Shown in pieces: positions 32,818-40,954 of a stretch of DNA of 64,000 bases (position 1 is the stretch's first letter; each line of letters begins with the position of its first letter). Source of the stretch: CAYWEM01 sp964457225 (GTDB lineage Bacteria; Acidobacteriota; Aminicenantia; UBA2199). The notes below the pieces were generated by a model. It had not been told where the DNA came from. It was given only the letters and a program-made list of their open reading frames with translations, and did no database searches. The stretch is taken from NCBI GenBank assembly GCA_964457225.1, contig CAYWEM010000008.1:62001-126000 (forward strand), read 5' to 3'. The position numbers and the translations under genes are program-made.

Positions 32818-34482
32818 TTATTTAAAAAGTCCGCTGATATTACCCGCTTCATCGATGTCGACCTGGGCGGCGATGGGCTTGGCCGGCAGGCCGGGCATCA
32901 GCATTATATCTCCGGTTATCGGCACCAGGAAACCGGCTCCGGAGGAAATGCCGATGCGCCTGACCGTGACCAGGAAGTCCTTGGGGCGACCCAACAGGGC
33001 GGGATTATCGGAAAGAGATTTTTGAGTTTTGGCGATGCAAACCGGCAGTTTGCTCAATCCCAGGCGTTCGATGCGCTTCAGGTCCGCCCTGGCTTCCCGG
33101 GTGAAATCCACGGCCCGGGAACCGTATATTTCAGCGGCCACGGTTTCGATTTTTTTCTGCACGGACCAATCCAGGGGGTAAAGATAGCGATGACAGGCCG
33201 GGGTACGGCATTTTTCAACCACGATCTCGGCCAGGGCCGCGGCCCCGGGAACTTCCCTGGCCGCCGGATCGACCACTGCCGCCTGGAAACCTTTCGCCCT
33301 GACGGCCTGCTCGATGACCGCCAGTTCTTCCTCGCTGTCTCCGGGAAAACGATTTACGGCTACCACCGCCTCGATGTTAAAGCGGCCGATGTTTTCCAGG
33401 TGACGGTCGAGGTTCGGCAATCCCCTGCTGACAGCCTGCGGATCGGGCTGATCCAGTTCCCCGATTTTCAGGCCGCCGTGCATTTTCAGAGCCCGGACCG
33501 TGGCCACCAGGATCACTCCGGCCGGACAGAAAGCAGCCCGGCGGGCCACTATGTCAAAGTATTTTTCGGCGCCCAGGTCAAAACCGAAACCGGCTTCGGT
33601 TACCACGTAATCATGCAGTTTGAGAGCCAATCGGGTTGATATGATCGAATTGGTGCCCTGGGCGATGTTGGCGAACGGTCCACCGTGAACGAAAGCCGGA
33701 CTTCCGCTCATGGTCTGGACCAGGTTGGGCTTCAGGGCATCGCGCAGCAGGGCCGCCGCCGCGCCCTGCACTCCGATATCCCGAACGTAAACCGGTTGGT
33801 CGTCGTAGGTGAAACCGACCAGGATGTTGCCGATACGCTCCTTCAGTTCCGCGTAACTCTCAGCCAGGCAGAGAATGGCCATCATCTCCGAAGAGGCGGT
33901 TATCTGGAAGGCGCTTTCCCGGGGGACGCCGTTCAGGGTGCCGCCCAGTCCGATTATAATCGAACGCAGGGAGCGGTCGTTCATGTCCATCACCCGCGGC
34001 CAGGATACCCGGGTCGGATCGAGCAGGGGCTCTTCGCGGCGCAGCAGGTGGTTGTCGATCAGCGCGCCGAGCAGGTTGTGGGCACTGGCCACGGCATGCA
34101 GGTCTCCTGTGAAATGCAGGGAAATATCGCTTTCAGGAAACAGGCGGGTGCTTCCGCCCCCGGTGGCTCCGCCCTTGATGCCGAAAAGGGGGCCCAGTGA
34201 AGGCTGTCTCAAGGCGGCCGCGGCCCGGTGTCCGGCCTGGTCCAGGGCCATGGCCAGGGCTATGGCCACGGTGGTTTTTCCTTCACCGGCCGGGGTCGGA
34301 GTTATGGCTGAAACCAGCAGCAGTTTACCCTCTTCCCGGTCAGAGAGGCGATCCAGGGCTGAGAGCTTTATTTTAGCCTTGTGTTCGCCGTAGAGTTCGA
34401 GTTCAGCTTCCTCCAGGCCGCATTCAGCGGCCACGTCCCTGATCGGCCTGACTCCCCGTTTATTTCTCCCGTTTGCAGTCAT
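32818..34482 (-). CDS. fhs: Formate--tetrahydrofolate ligase
   Basis: The 554-residue protein has the nucleotide loop SAITPTPAGEGKTTVAIALAMAL, QPSLGPLFGIKGGATGGGS, the folate region and VVTEAGFGFDLGAEKYFDI, characteristic of FTHFS. It activates formate with ATP to 10-formyl-THF. The gene is 12 bp after the RsbU-like phosphatase and 28 bp before purA. It may serve purine synthesis, folate C1 metabolism or an acetogenic-type route. Only the first of these has support from the neighbour. Confidence 0.97.
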   Translation of the reverse strand: MTANGRNKRGVRPIRDVAAECGLEEAELELYGEHKAKIKLSALDRLSDREEGKLLLVSAITPTPAGEGKTTVAIALAMALDQAGHRAAAALRQPSLGPLFGIKGGATGGGSTRLFPESDISLHFTGDLHAVASAHNLLGALIDNHLLRREEPLLDPTRVSWPRVMDMNDRSLRSIIIGLGGTLNGVPRESAFQITASSEMMAILCLAESYAELKERIGNILVGFTYDDQPVYVRDIGVQGAAAALLRDALKPNLVQTMSGSPAFVHGGPFANIAQGTNSIISTRLALKLHDYVVTEAGFGFDLGAEKYFDIVARRAAFCPAGVILVATVRALKMHGGLKIGELDQPDPQAVSRGLPNLDRHLENIGRFNIEAVVAVNRFPGDSEEELAVIEQAVRAKGFQAAVVDPAAREVPGAAALAEIVVEKCRTPACHRYLYPLDWSVQKKIETVAAEIYGSRAVDFTREARADLKRIERLGLSKLPVCIAKTQKSLSDNPALLGRPKDFLVTVRRIGISSGAGFLVPITGDIMLMPGLPAKPIAAQVDIDEAGNISGLFK

Positions 34483-34494
34483 GCTTGTTTTCCT

Positions 34495-35742
34495 CTACTT
34501 AACCCTGACGACCAGCAGGGTGAAATCGTCCCTGAAACTTCCCGAGCCGCCGAATTTGACTGCCTGCCGGTAAATCGTTTCCACCAGGTCGGCGGCGTTC
34601 AGGCCTCGGTTTACCCTGACCAGCTCCGGCAGCATTTTACTGAATTCACCGCCCCGGCAATCTTCTATTTCGCCCACTCCGTCGGTCAGGGCGACCAGCA
34701 GGTCGTCTTTTTCCAGGTACAGGGTTTGCTGTTCGTAGTCTGTTCCCGGGAACAGGCCCAGCGGCAGGCCGCCTTCATGCAAGAGGCTGATCGAGTCGCC
34801 CCGGCAGAAAAGCGCCGGGGAATGGCCGGCATTAACGTAGGTCAGGGCGGTCTCGCGGTCGTGCAGGAGCAGCCAGAGCAGGGTTACGTATTTACGGGCG
34901 CCGAAAAGCTCACAGATGATGTCATTGGCCCGGCCGACGAAGGCGGCCGGCTCGGTGCCCAGGGTGGCCGACAGCGAACGAAAAACAGCCTGGGATGAAG
35001 CGGCCAGCATGGCCGCCGACAGTCCCTTGCCCTCGACATCGGCCACGGCCACGGGCAGTTTGCCGCCGGCCGGAGGCAGAATGTCGTAGTAGTCGCCGCC
35101 CACCGCGCTGGTCGGAACGTAGCGGATGGCGATGTCATAGCGGTCCGGCCTGGGAATGGTTCGGGGCAGCAGGGATCTTTGAATATCCCTGGCAATCCTC
35201 ATTTCATACTGCATTTTTTCCTTTTCCACCAGCTGCTGCCAGTAAAAGAGGTTGTCCAGGGCCTGCAGGGTGAAGCGGGCCAGGATTTCGGCATATTCCA
35301 GCTCGGCCGGACCAATTTCGTGACGGTTGAAACGATGGCCGAGCCCGACCACTGCGTTTGATTTGCGCCCGCCCTGGACCGCCAGCAGGTAATGTATTCT
35401 TTTTTGCTGCAGCATTTTCTGCAGGGCCGCCGCCTTGGGCGGCATGTCCGCAACGGCCAGCGGATTGTTCCTCTGCAGGCAGGAGCGGATCTCTTTCAGC
35501 AGCAGGTCTGTTTCCCCGCCGCTCAGCTTGAAGCCTCTCTTGCGCAGCAGTCCCCGCTTGTAATCGCAGAAAAAAGTGCGGTTGATCCCGGTCGAGCCCA
35601 TCAGTTGGGCGAAAAAAATGCGCATCAGGTTGTCTGTTTCATAAGTGGCATGAACCGCGGCGCTGAATTCGGATATGGCGGATATCTGGAAGCGGCGGAA
35701 ACCCAACTCGCGCCGCAGGGTTTTCAGGTCTTCATTCGACAT
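34495..35742 (-). CDS. RsbU-like PP2C serine phosphatase with GAF-like sensor
   Basis: The 415-residue protein has an N-terminal GAF-like domain (residues about 15-165) and a short coiled linker leading to the SpoIIE/PP2C domain: ARDIQRSLLP at about 185, VGGDYYDILP, VADVEGKGLSAAMLAASSQA, GHSPALFCRG and LLVALTDGVGE. The Asp residues of the metal site are present. It should dephosphorylate the adjacent STAS antagonist and so release a target from the RsbW-like kinase. It overlaps the kinase gene by 19 bp. Confidence 0.9.
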   Translation of the reverse strand: MSNEDLKTLRRELGFRRFQISAISEFSAAVHATYETDNLMRIFFAQLMGSTGINRTFFCDYKRGLLRKRGFKLSGGETDLLLKEIRSCLQRNNPLAVADMPPKAAALQKMLQQKRIHYLLAVQGGRKSNAVVGLGHRFNRHEIGPAELEYAEILARFTLQALDNLFYWQQLVEKEKMQYEMRIARDIQRSLLPRTIPRPDRYDIAIRYVPTSAVGGDYYDILPPAGGKLPVAVADVEGKGLSAAMLAASSQAVFRSLSATLGTEPAAFVGRANDIICELFGARKYVTLLWLLLHDRETALTYVNAGHSPALFCRGDSISLLHEGGLPLGLFPGTDYEQQTLYLEKDDLLVALTDGVGEIEDCRGGEFSKMLPELVRVNRGLNAADLVETIYRQAVKFGGSGSFRDDFTLLVVRVK

Positions 35743-36152
35743 TTAACCATTTCACAGTAATTCTGCCGGCCCAGGCGTCCGTATTCGACCCGGTCCATGA
35801 TGCGGCGGATCATTTCCACACCGAGCCCGCCTTTTTTCTTGTTCTTGATCATTTGCTGCAGGTTGACTTCATTTTCACTTATGTTCGGCGGCAGTCCGGC
35901 GAAAATTATCCTGATTCTCAGGCCCTCATCGCTCAGGTAATACTCAATGGTCAGGCTCCGGTCCCCGCGGTGGCCGAATGAATGCTTGATCACGTTGGTC
36001 GCCGCTTCATCCACGGCCAGCGATATCTTGTTGGCCTCGGCCAGGGGGAAGCCGGCCAGGGTAGACACGTGCTTGCTGAGTCCGACCACCATCTTCAGAA
36101 ACTGGGTCTGAGACGGGATGGTTATGGTGCAATCAGGTTGAGACCGGTTCAT
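35724..36152 (-). CDS. RsbW-like anti-sigma factor / serine kinase (GHKL ATPase)
   Basis: The start is taken as ATG 36150-36152, overlapping the STAS gene; ATG 36158 two codons earlier is equally possible. The 142-residue product has the N-box AVDEAATNVIKHSFG and the G1-type GGLGVEMIRRIMD of the histidine-kinase-like ATPase fold found in RsbW/SpoIIAB. Such proteins bind a sigma factor or another partner and phosphorylate the STAS antagonist. No sigma-B-type gene follows, so the true target lies elsewhere. Confidence 0.88.
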   Translation of the reverse strand: MNRSQPDCTITIPSQTQFLKMVVGLSKHVSTLAGFPLAEANKISLAVDEAATNVIKHSFGHRGDRSLTIEYYLSDEGLRIRIIFAGLPPNISENEVNLQQMIKNKKKGGLGVEMIRRIMDRVEYGRLGRQNYCEMVKCRMKT

Positions 36153-36498
36153 TTGCATTAAAATTGGCCAGGGCCTGTTCTTCGTGGTCATGAAATTCGT
36201 AGATTTCCGTGAAACCGACCAGTTCAAAGGTCTCGAAGACCCTTTCATTCAGGTTACTGAGCTTTATATCACCTGATTTTTCCCTGACTTCGTCGATGTA
36301 GCCCATTATCACGCCCATGCCGGCCGAGGTGATGTATTCAAGCTCACTGCCGTTGATGACGATACGGTACAAACCGTCGCGGATGAATTTCAGAATTTCT
36401 TTTTCAAAACGGGAGACATTGTGGGCATCCAGGTGGCCTCGGGGTTGAATGACGGCAATCCCGTCGACAAGCCTGGAGCGGATCTGAAAATTTCTCAT
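36133..36498 (-). CDS. STAS-domain anti-sigma factor antagonist (RsbV/SpoIIAA-like)
   Basis: The 121-residue protein matches the STAS fold: IAVIQPRGHLDAHNVSRFEKEI, then YRIVINGSELEYITSAGMGVIMGYIDEVREKSG. The Ser in the ITSAG motif is the usual phosphorylation site. In its unphosphorylated form it should capture the RsbW-like kinase. It overlaps ndk upstream by 4 bp and the kinase downstream by 20 bp. Confidence 0.9.
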   Translation of the reverse strand: MRNFQIRSRLVDGIAVIQPRGHLDAHNVSRFEKEILKFIRDGLYRIVINGSELEYITSAGMGVIMGYIDEVREKSGDIKLSNLNERVFETFELVGFTEIYEFHDHEEQALANFNANEPVST

Positions 36499-36902
36499 TT
36501 TTGTTCTCCGAAGAAGAATGAAATCTCCCTGGCGGCGCTGGCCGGAGAGTCCGAGCCGTGAACCGCGTTTTCCTCAGTATTCTGACCGAAGCGATAACGT
36601 ATGGTGCCGGGGGAAGCCGTAAAAGGATCGGTCAGGCCCATCAGATCCCGCCAATCGTCAACAGCCTGGTCTTTTTCCAGCAGTATGACGAAAATGGGGC
36701 CGGAACTCATGAAGGAAACCAGTTCCTGGAAAAAAGGCCGGGTACGGTGCACCGAGTAAAATGCCGCGGCTTTTTCCGGGCTCAGCCTGGTGACGGTTAT
36801 CTTTTTTATGTGAAAATCGTTTTGCTCAATTTCGGATATGATGTTCCCCACCAGCTTGCGGCGCACGGCCGTGGGCTTGATGATGGCCAATGTCTGTTCC
36901 AT
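36495..36902 (-). CDS. ndk: Nucleoside diphosphate kinase
   Basis: The 135-residue enzyme begins MEQTLAIIKPTAVRR and carries the catalytic histidine in NAVHGSDS, with PFFQELVSFMSSGP upstream. These are standard NDK motifs. It transfers gamma-phosphates between NTPs and NDPs. It is the first gene of the partner-switch/one-carbon/purine run. GGGAGG precedes the ATG, and a good sigma-70 promoter lies 17 nt upstream. Confidence 0.97.
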   Translation of the reverse strand: MEQTLAIIKPTAVRRKLVGNIISEIEQNDFHIKKITVTRLSPEKAAAFYSVHRTRPFFQELVSFMSSGPIFVILLEKDQAVDDWRDLMGLTDPFTASPGTIRYRFGQNTEENAVHGSDSPASAAREISFFFGEQK

Positions 36903-36919
36903 GCGTGAACCTCCCGGCT

Positions 36920-36948
36920 ATTGTAATGCAAAGCCGGGTCATTTGCAA
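36920..36948 (-). promoter_or_regulatory. Promoter of the ndk-rsbVWU-fhs-purA run
   Basis: TTGCAA (36943-36948), 17 bp, TACAAT (36920-36925), with a 17-nt region containing GGGAGG before the ndk ATG. It is back-to-back with the HAD gene promoter. Confidence 0.65.
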
Positions 36949-36949
36949 T

Positions 36950-36978
36950 TTGCCCCGGGTCGGATTTCAAGTTATCAT
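36950..36978 (+). promoter_or_regulatory. Putative promoter of the HAD phosphatase gene
   Basis: TTGCCC (36950-36955), 17 bp, TATCAT (36973-36978), 9 nt before ATG 36988. The leader would be nearly absent and there is no Shine-Dalgarno sequence. Confidence 0.45.
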
Positions 36979-36987
36979 TTCCGTATC

Positions 36988-37974
36988 ATGAGATTGACGC
37001 GTAAAAAATGGTCCATTGACAATCACCGGGCCCTGTCCGCCCTGCTGCAGGATGTCCCGGCCGGGCAGATCGCGGTTTTTGACTGGGATGACACCTGTAT
37101 TCACGGGGATTGCGGCGAAGCGTTTTTTCACTTCCAACTGCATTACGGACTGCTGCCGACCGGGCCGGAGATATCAGACTCGCTTCCGGTCGAAGTCGAT
37201 GCCCGGGGAAGACGGCTGCTGCTTGAGCTTGGTGAGGCCGGAGGGCCGGCTTTTTTACCGCCCGGCAAAAAAAAGCAGTTTCGCGAACTGGCCGCGTTCC
37301 TGCTCCAGGTTTACCGTCAACTGGAGCTTGGAGCGAGCGGTCCGGCCGCTGCTTACAGCTGGGTGATCGCATTCCTGGCCGGGTTCAGCCCGGCCGAGGT
37401 CTCGATAATGGCCCGAAGGGCTTTCCGACGCCAGCTGCGCCTGCCGCTGTCAACTTTCAGCACAACCTGTAAAACGAGCGGCCGCGCCCTGACCTGGCGC
37501 CGGGGAATCAGGGTTTTTCCGGAAATGCGCAACCTGGCCGCAGTTTTCCGCCGGGCCGGGCTCAGGGTTTACCTGGTCAGCGCCACCCAGCCCCTGATTG
37601 TGGCCGCGGCGGCTCTCGAGGCCGGTTTCCAGGTGGACGGGGTGATCGGCATGGCCGGTGAAACAGATGCCCGGGGCCTGCTGACCGGAAGGCTCGACCC
37701 GGCTTACCGGGTGAATTACGGTTCAGGCAAGGTGGCGAATATCGACAGTTTTTTGGGGCTTGAGCCGGTGTTCGTGGCCGGTGACAGTTTGAACGACCTG
37801 CCGATGCTGACCGCCTACCAGAGCACCCGGGTTCGATTGCTGATCGCCGGGGAAAGAAAGCCGGAGTTGGAGCCGTTTTATCAGTTGGCCGGAAAACCAG
37901 GATCAGGCGCCCTGATCCAGGGGGTGGACCCCGCAAAAGGCTCTTTTTCACCTGAACCCCCGGATTGGCTGTAG
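36988..37974 (+). CDS. HAD-superfamily phosphatase (phosphoserine phosphatase-like)
   Basis: ATG 36988 is chosen because the promoter lies just before it; the longer frame starts inside ndk on the other strand. The 328-residue protein has motif 1 AVFDWDDTCIHGD (nucleophile Asp), a helical cap region, RVYLVSATQPLIV as motif 2, and motif 4 VFVAGDSLNDLPMLTAY. This is the HAD subfamily IB pattern of phosphoserine or related phosphatases. A long helical insert follows motif 1. The substrate is not known, and no serine pathway gene is nearby except the SerA-like gene at 44 kb. Confidence 0.8.
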   Translation: MRLTRKKWSIDNHRALSALLQDVPAGQIAVFDWDDTCIHGDCGEAFFHFQLHYGLLPTGPEISDSLPVEVDARGRRLLLELGEAGGPAFLPPGKKKQFRELAAFLLQVYRQLELGASGPAAAYSWVIAFLAGFSPAEVSIMARRAFRRQLRLPLSTFSTTCKTSGRALTWRRGIRVFPEMRNLAAVFRRAGLRVYLVSATQPLIVAAAALEAGFQVDGVIGMAGETDARGLLTGRLDPAYRVNYGSGKVANIDSFLGLEPVFVAGDSLNDLPMLTAYQSTRVRLLIAGERKPELEPFYQLAGKPGSGALIQGVDPAKGSFSPEPPDWL

Positions 37975-38005
37975 AGGTATTCCGGCAGGCCTGTTTTTTC
38001 TGTAC

Positions 38006-38061
38006 TTGTTTTAAATTTTTCGCTCGGCTAAAATTGTTCCAGTGACAAGGAGCAAGTAATG
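38006..38061 (+). promoter_or_regulatory. Promoter and five-codon leader ORF before the EIIA-like gene
   Basis: TTGTTT (38006-38011), 17 bp, TAAAAT (38029-38034). Seven bases later GTG 38042 opens a 5-codon ORF (MTRSK) whose TAA overlaps the gene's ATG (TAATG). Its codons include the AAGGAG ribosome binding site, so an ordinary short leader is the simpler reading. Confidence 0.4.
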
Positions 38062-38529
38062 AACATCGCTGATTTTCTCAAGGAAGATAACGTCTTCACG
38101 GCCTTGAACACCAGTTATGAAAATACCTCGGCTTTTTACAACGATTTCGCCCTTTTCCTGCAGGAAAGAAAGCTTATCACCGATCCCCAGCGTATCAAGA
38201 GGCTTTTCATAAAGAGGGAAAGCCTGCAGTCAACCGGCATAGGCCGGGGAGCCGCCGCCCCCCACATCTATTCCGACGAGTTCGGCGAATTCCTGTTCGC
38301 CCTGGCTTTTATCCGCCGCGGCATCGACTTCAAAGCCCAGGACCGGAAACCGGTTCACCTGGTGTTCCTGTTGATGAGTTCAGAGGAAGAAGTCGGCCTG
38401 CATTTGAAACTGCTGGCCCGGGTGGCCAGGCTGGTCAGGGATACCGACGTGGCCGAAGCTTCCGTTAAGGCCGCTGACGGAAATGAGGTCCTGAGCCTGG
38501 TCCTGGATCGGGAAAAACGGCTGGACTGA
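38059..38529 (+). CDS. PTS EIIA-type 2 (PtsN-like) domain protein
   Basis: The 156-residue protein matches the PTS EIIA mannitol/fructose-type fold: LTDP-like start, RESLQSTGIGRGAAAPHIYSDEF with the phosphorylatable histidine at about residue 74, then the VHLVFLLMSSEEEVGLHLKLLARVARLV core. Standalone EIIA proteins of this type often act in regulation, as PtsN does for nitrogen and potassium, and not in sugar transport. No EI or HPr gene is present here. The HprK-like kinase at 1 kb is distant and unlikely to be linked. Confidence 0.85.
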   Translation: MNIADFLKEDNVFTALNTSYENTSAFYNDFALFLQERKLITDPQRIKRLFIKRESLQSTGIGRGAAAPHIYSDEFGEFLFALAFIRRGIDFKAQDRKPVHLVFLLMSSEEEVGLHLKLLARVARLVRDTDVAEASVKAADGNEVLSLVLDREKRLD

Positions 38530-38547
38530 GTCCGCCGTCCGGTCTGC

Positions 38548-38772
38548 TCAGATCTCTTTTTTCCAGAACAGGGCCAGTCCCTGCTTGCCGAAAAACAATT
38601 GTACCAATTCCCAGCCTTCCCGGCCGCGTTCGTTCAACAACCCGCTCAGGTTGGCCAGCTGAGCCCCGGGGATGGCTTCCGGCCGGCAGCTGCCTTCCGG
38701 AGTGCAGAAATAGGCTACTTCCTGGAATTGCGCGCTGTCGTGCAGGCTTACTTCGTATTTGTAGCTTTTCAT
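38548..38772 (-). CDS. Small DUF4177-like protein
   Basis: The start ATG 38770-38772 follows GGAGG. The 74-residue product begins MKSYKYEVSLHDSAQF and ends LLNERGREGWELVQLFFGKQGLALFWKK, matching the short DUF4177-type pattern in which a YEYKV strand and a G-x-EGWELV motif are conserved. The longer frame up to 38901 lacks a ribosome binding site. Function is unknown. Confidence 0.7.
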   Translation of the reverse strand: MKSYKYEVSLHDSAQFQEVAYFCTPEGSCRPEAIPGAQLANLSGLLNERGREGWELVQLFFGKQGLALFWKKEI

Positions 38773-38854
38773 GAAACCTCCGCCGCCTATTTTAGCGCAA
38801 GGAGCAATCCCGGTAAACCCGGGCCCGGCCTGGAAAGCCGACTTGCCCCCGCGG

Positions 38855-38883
38855 TTGCATTTCCCGCTTTTCTCAATTACAAT
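38855..38883 (+). promoter_or_regulatory. Promoter, predicted leaderless start
   Basis: TTGCAT (38855-38860), 17 bp, TACAAT (38878-38883), then 7 nt to ATG 38891. No Shine-Dalgarno sequence. Confidence 0.6.
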
Positions 38884-38890
38884 GCAGGTC

Positions 38891-39148
38891 ATGGAAGACA
38901 TTTTCGAAATTGATTGTCCAGTCTGCCGCTGCCGCCTCTGGGTGGATTCCGGAGATAAGCGGGTGATCGATCACAAGCGTTCCGAGAAGCGGGTGAATTC
39001 TTCACTGGAGGAACTCCTGCTCAAAGAAAAAGAAAAGAAGGAAAAAGTTGAAGAACGCTTCAAAAAGGCCGGTGAACTGGAAAAAGCAAAGAAAAAGCAG
39101 GCGGAAGAGCTGTTTTTTCAGTCTATGAAGGAAAATCCAGAATCATGA
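38891..39148 (+). CDS. Small Cys-rich N-terminus and coiled-coil protein
   Basis: This 85-residue protein starts MEDIFEIDCPVCRCRLWVDSG; the CPVCRC with a later DH suggests a small zinc ribbon. The rest is strongly charged, KEKEKKEKVEERFKKAGELEKAKKK, a probable single alpha-helix or coiled coil. The ATG is chosen for its exact spacing from a -10 box. It is followed 10 bp later by the PC4-like gene, probably in one transcript. I do not recognise a family; a nucleic-acid or protein-binding role is only a guess. Confidence 0.7.
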   Translation: MEDIFEIDCPVCRCRLWVDSGDKRVIDHKRSEKRVNSSLEELLLKEKEKKEKVEERFKKAGELEKAKKKQAEELFFQSMKENPES

Positions 39149-39158
39149 GGAGACCAGC

Positions 39159-39461
39159 ATGGAATTCCAGGAATTGAAAGAAAAGGTATTGCGCGAATTG
39201 CCCCGGACCGAGTTGGATTTTTTACCCGATTCTCCCGACACCCTGAATCTCGGCTACCTGGAAACCGGCCAGACCCAGAGGCTGGTTTTTTCCGTTTCCC
39301 AGTACCGCGGTAAAAAATTTTTTGACGTCCGCACCTGGTACCAGGAAGACTCGGGGCAATGGAAACCGACCAAAAAAGGCGTCCATCTTTCCTTTGAAAG
39401 ATTTGCCGATTTCCGGGAAAACCTGGCCTTGTTCGAGCCGGTCATCGCCCTGGACAAGTAA
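39159..39461 (+). CDS. PC4/p15-like transcriptional coactivator domain protein
   Basis: The 100-residue protein has a C-terminal domain SVSQYRGKKFFDVRTWYQEDSG, then W-KPTKKGVHLSFERFADFRENL, a match to the PC4-like fold that binds single-stranded DNA and RNA polymerase partners. AGGAGACC is upstream of the ATG. Bacterial PC4-like proteins are usually short DNA-binding regulators. It shares a transcript with the small Cys-rich gene. Confidence 0.8.
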   Translation: MEFQELKEKVLRELPRTELDFLPDSPDTLNLGYLETGQTQRLVFSVSQYRGKKFFDVRTWYQEDSGQWKPTKKGVHLSFERFADFRENLALFEPVIALDK

Positions 39462-39467
39462 CCGGAT

Positions 39468-40841
39468 TCAAAAGATCTTGCCGGGGTTGAGCAGGCCCTC
39501 GGGATCGAAAACCTGCTTGATCCTGCGGAACAATTCCATTTCAGCTGCGGAGAACTGCAGGTTCATGTAAGGTTTCTTGCTCAGCCCGATTCCGTGTTCA
39601 CCCGAAATTGAGCCGCCGAGTTCGAGCACCCGTGAAAATATCCTTTCCACCAGCTCCTCCGCCCGCTTCACCTGGGCCTGGTCGCGGTCATCGATCATGA
39701 TGTTGGTATGAATATTGCCGTCGCCCATGTGGCCGAACAGCACTACCTGCAGGTCATTCTTCTCAGCCAGGTCCTTGATGAAGGTAATGGCCTCGGGGAT
39801 GTGTCCCGTGGGCACGACTATATCCTGGTTGATCTTCTTTTTGTTCAGCCGGGCCACCGCCGGTGACAGGCTGCGACGTATTTCCCAGAGTTTTTCCTGG
39901 TCGGCCTTGTTTTCGGCGCTTTCCATGCCCTGCATTGAATGCCTGGAACACAGTTCCAGCAAGCGGCTCTGTTTGAGCCTGACTTCCTCGGCGTCGCCGT
40001 CAATCTCGATCAGCAATACCGCCCCGGTGTCTTCGGCGATTTTTTGCCGGTTGTATTCGGAGACCGCCAGCAGTGATGAACGGTCCATGAATTCGATCAC
40101 CGCCGGATCCACGCCGCCGTGAACCAGGTTCTGGAAAAACGAGGAACAGGCCTGGATATCACTGAAATCGAGCCGGAACATCAGGCGCCTGTCCGGCAGG
40201 GGGCGCAGGCGCAGGGTGATGCCGGTGATCACCGCCAGGGTTCCTTCCGAGCCCACCAGCAGGGATTTGAGGTCGTAGCCGGCGACATCCTTTACGGCCT
40301 CGCTGCCGCAGTAAATGCTTTCTCCGTTCATCAGCAGGGCTTTCAGGGCCAGCACGTAATCCCCGGTAACGCCGTATTTGAAACAGCGCGGTCCGCCGGC
40401 GTTTTCCGCGACATTACCGCCGATGGTCGAGGTTTTCAGGCTGGCCGGGTCAGGCGGGTAAAAAAGACCGACCCGGGCCGCCGCCTCCTGCAGGTCGCCG
40501 GTGATCACCCCAGGTTCGACCTGGGCCAGGAAGTTTTCCCGGTCCAGGCGGAGAATGCGGTTCATCCTGGTCATGGCCAGCACCAGTCCGCCACGGCAGG
40601 CCAGTGAGCCGCCGCTGTAGCCGACGCCCGCCCCCCGGGGAGTCAGGAACAGTCGGTGTTCCCGCGCCAGGGCCATGACGGCCGCGACCTGGGTTTCGTT
40701 TTGCGGCAGGCAGACTCCGTCCGGCATGCAGGACAGCGAAGTGGCGTCGTAGGCATAGGCGGCCAGGTGTTCGGGTTCATGGAGAAAGCCTTCCCGGCCC
40801 AGCAGGCGGATGAGTTTCCGTTGAACTTCTTTGGCCAGCAT
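39468..40841 (-). CDS. FAD-linked oxidase, glycolate/D-lactate dehydrogenase GlcD-type
   Basis: The 457-residue protein has the PCMH FAD-binding domain (LTPRGAGVGYSGGSLA, STIGGNVAENAGGPRCFKYG, and LLVGSEGTLAVITG) and the C-terminal FAD-oxidase domain with HMGDGNIHTNI and SGEHGIGLSKKPYM. This is the GlcD/DLD family, oxidising a 2-hydroxy acid. No GlcE or GlcF gene is adjacent, so it may act with a distant iron-sulfur partner or alone. The start follows GGAGG. Predicted cytoplasmic or membrane-associated. Confidence 0.9.
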   Translation of the reverse strand: MLAKEVQRKLIRLLGREGFLHEPEHLAAYAYDATSLSCMPDGVCLPQNETQVAAVMALAREHRLFLTPRGAGVGYSGGSLACRGGLVLAMTRMNRILRLDRENFLAQVEPGVITGDLQEAAARVGLFYPPDPASLKTSTIGGNVAENAGGPRCFKYGVTGDYVLALKALLMNGESIYCGSEAVKDVAGYDLKSLLVGSEGTLAVITGITLRLRPLPDRRLMFRLDFSDIQACSSFFQNLVHGGVDPAVIEFMDRSSLLAVSEYNRQKIAEDTGAVLLIEIDGDAEEVRLKQSRLLELCSRHSMQGMESAENKADQEKLWEIRRSLSPAVARLNKKKINQDIVVPTGHIPEAITFIKDLAEKNDLQVVLFGHMGDGNIHTNIMIDDRDQAQVKRAEELVERIFSRVLELGGSISGEHGIGLSKKPYMNLQFSAAEMELFRRIKQVFDPEGLLNPGKIF

Positions 40842-40858
40842 TTGATTCCTCCCGCCGG

Positions 40859-40886
40859 ATTATAAATGGAAACAGATGCATGGTAA
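40859..40886 (-). promoter_or_regulatory. Putative glcD-like gene promoter
   Basis: TATAAT (40859-40864) with TTACCA (40881-40886) 16 bp upstream; a short leader holding GGAGG precedes the ATG. Confidence 0.5.
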
Positions 40887-40919
40887 AGCAGGCCCCGGGT
40901 TTTACGGTCCTAGCGGTCG

Positions 40920-40948
40920 TTGATTTCCAACCGGGCCTGCAGTAAAAT
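40920..40948 (+). promoter_or_regulatory. Promoter of dnaJ-hspR-sigma-dnaC operon, predicted leaderless start
   Basis: TTGATT (40920-40925), 17 bp, TAAAAT (40943-40948), then 6 nt and ATG 40955. No CIRCE or HAIR-like inverted repeat was found nearby. Confidence 0.7.
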
Positions 40949-40954
40949 ATCGTC

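Noticed and set aside
40870..40954. HspR operator (HAIR) before dnaJ
   Set aside because: No CTTGAGT-N7-ACTCAAG-like inverted repeat is present; only the promoter was found.
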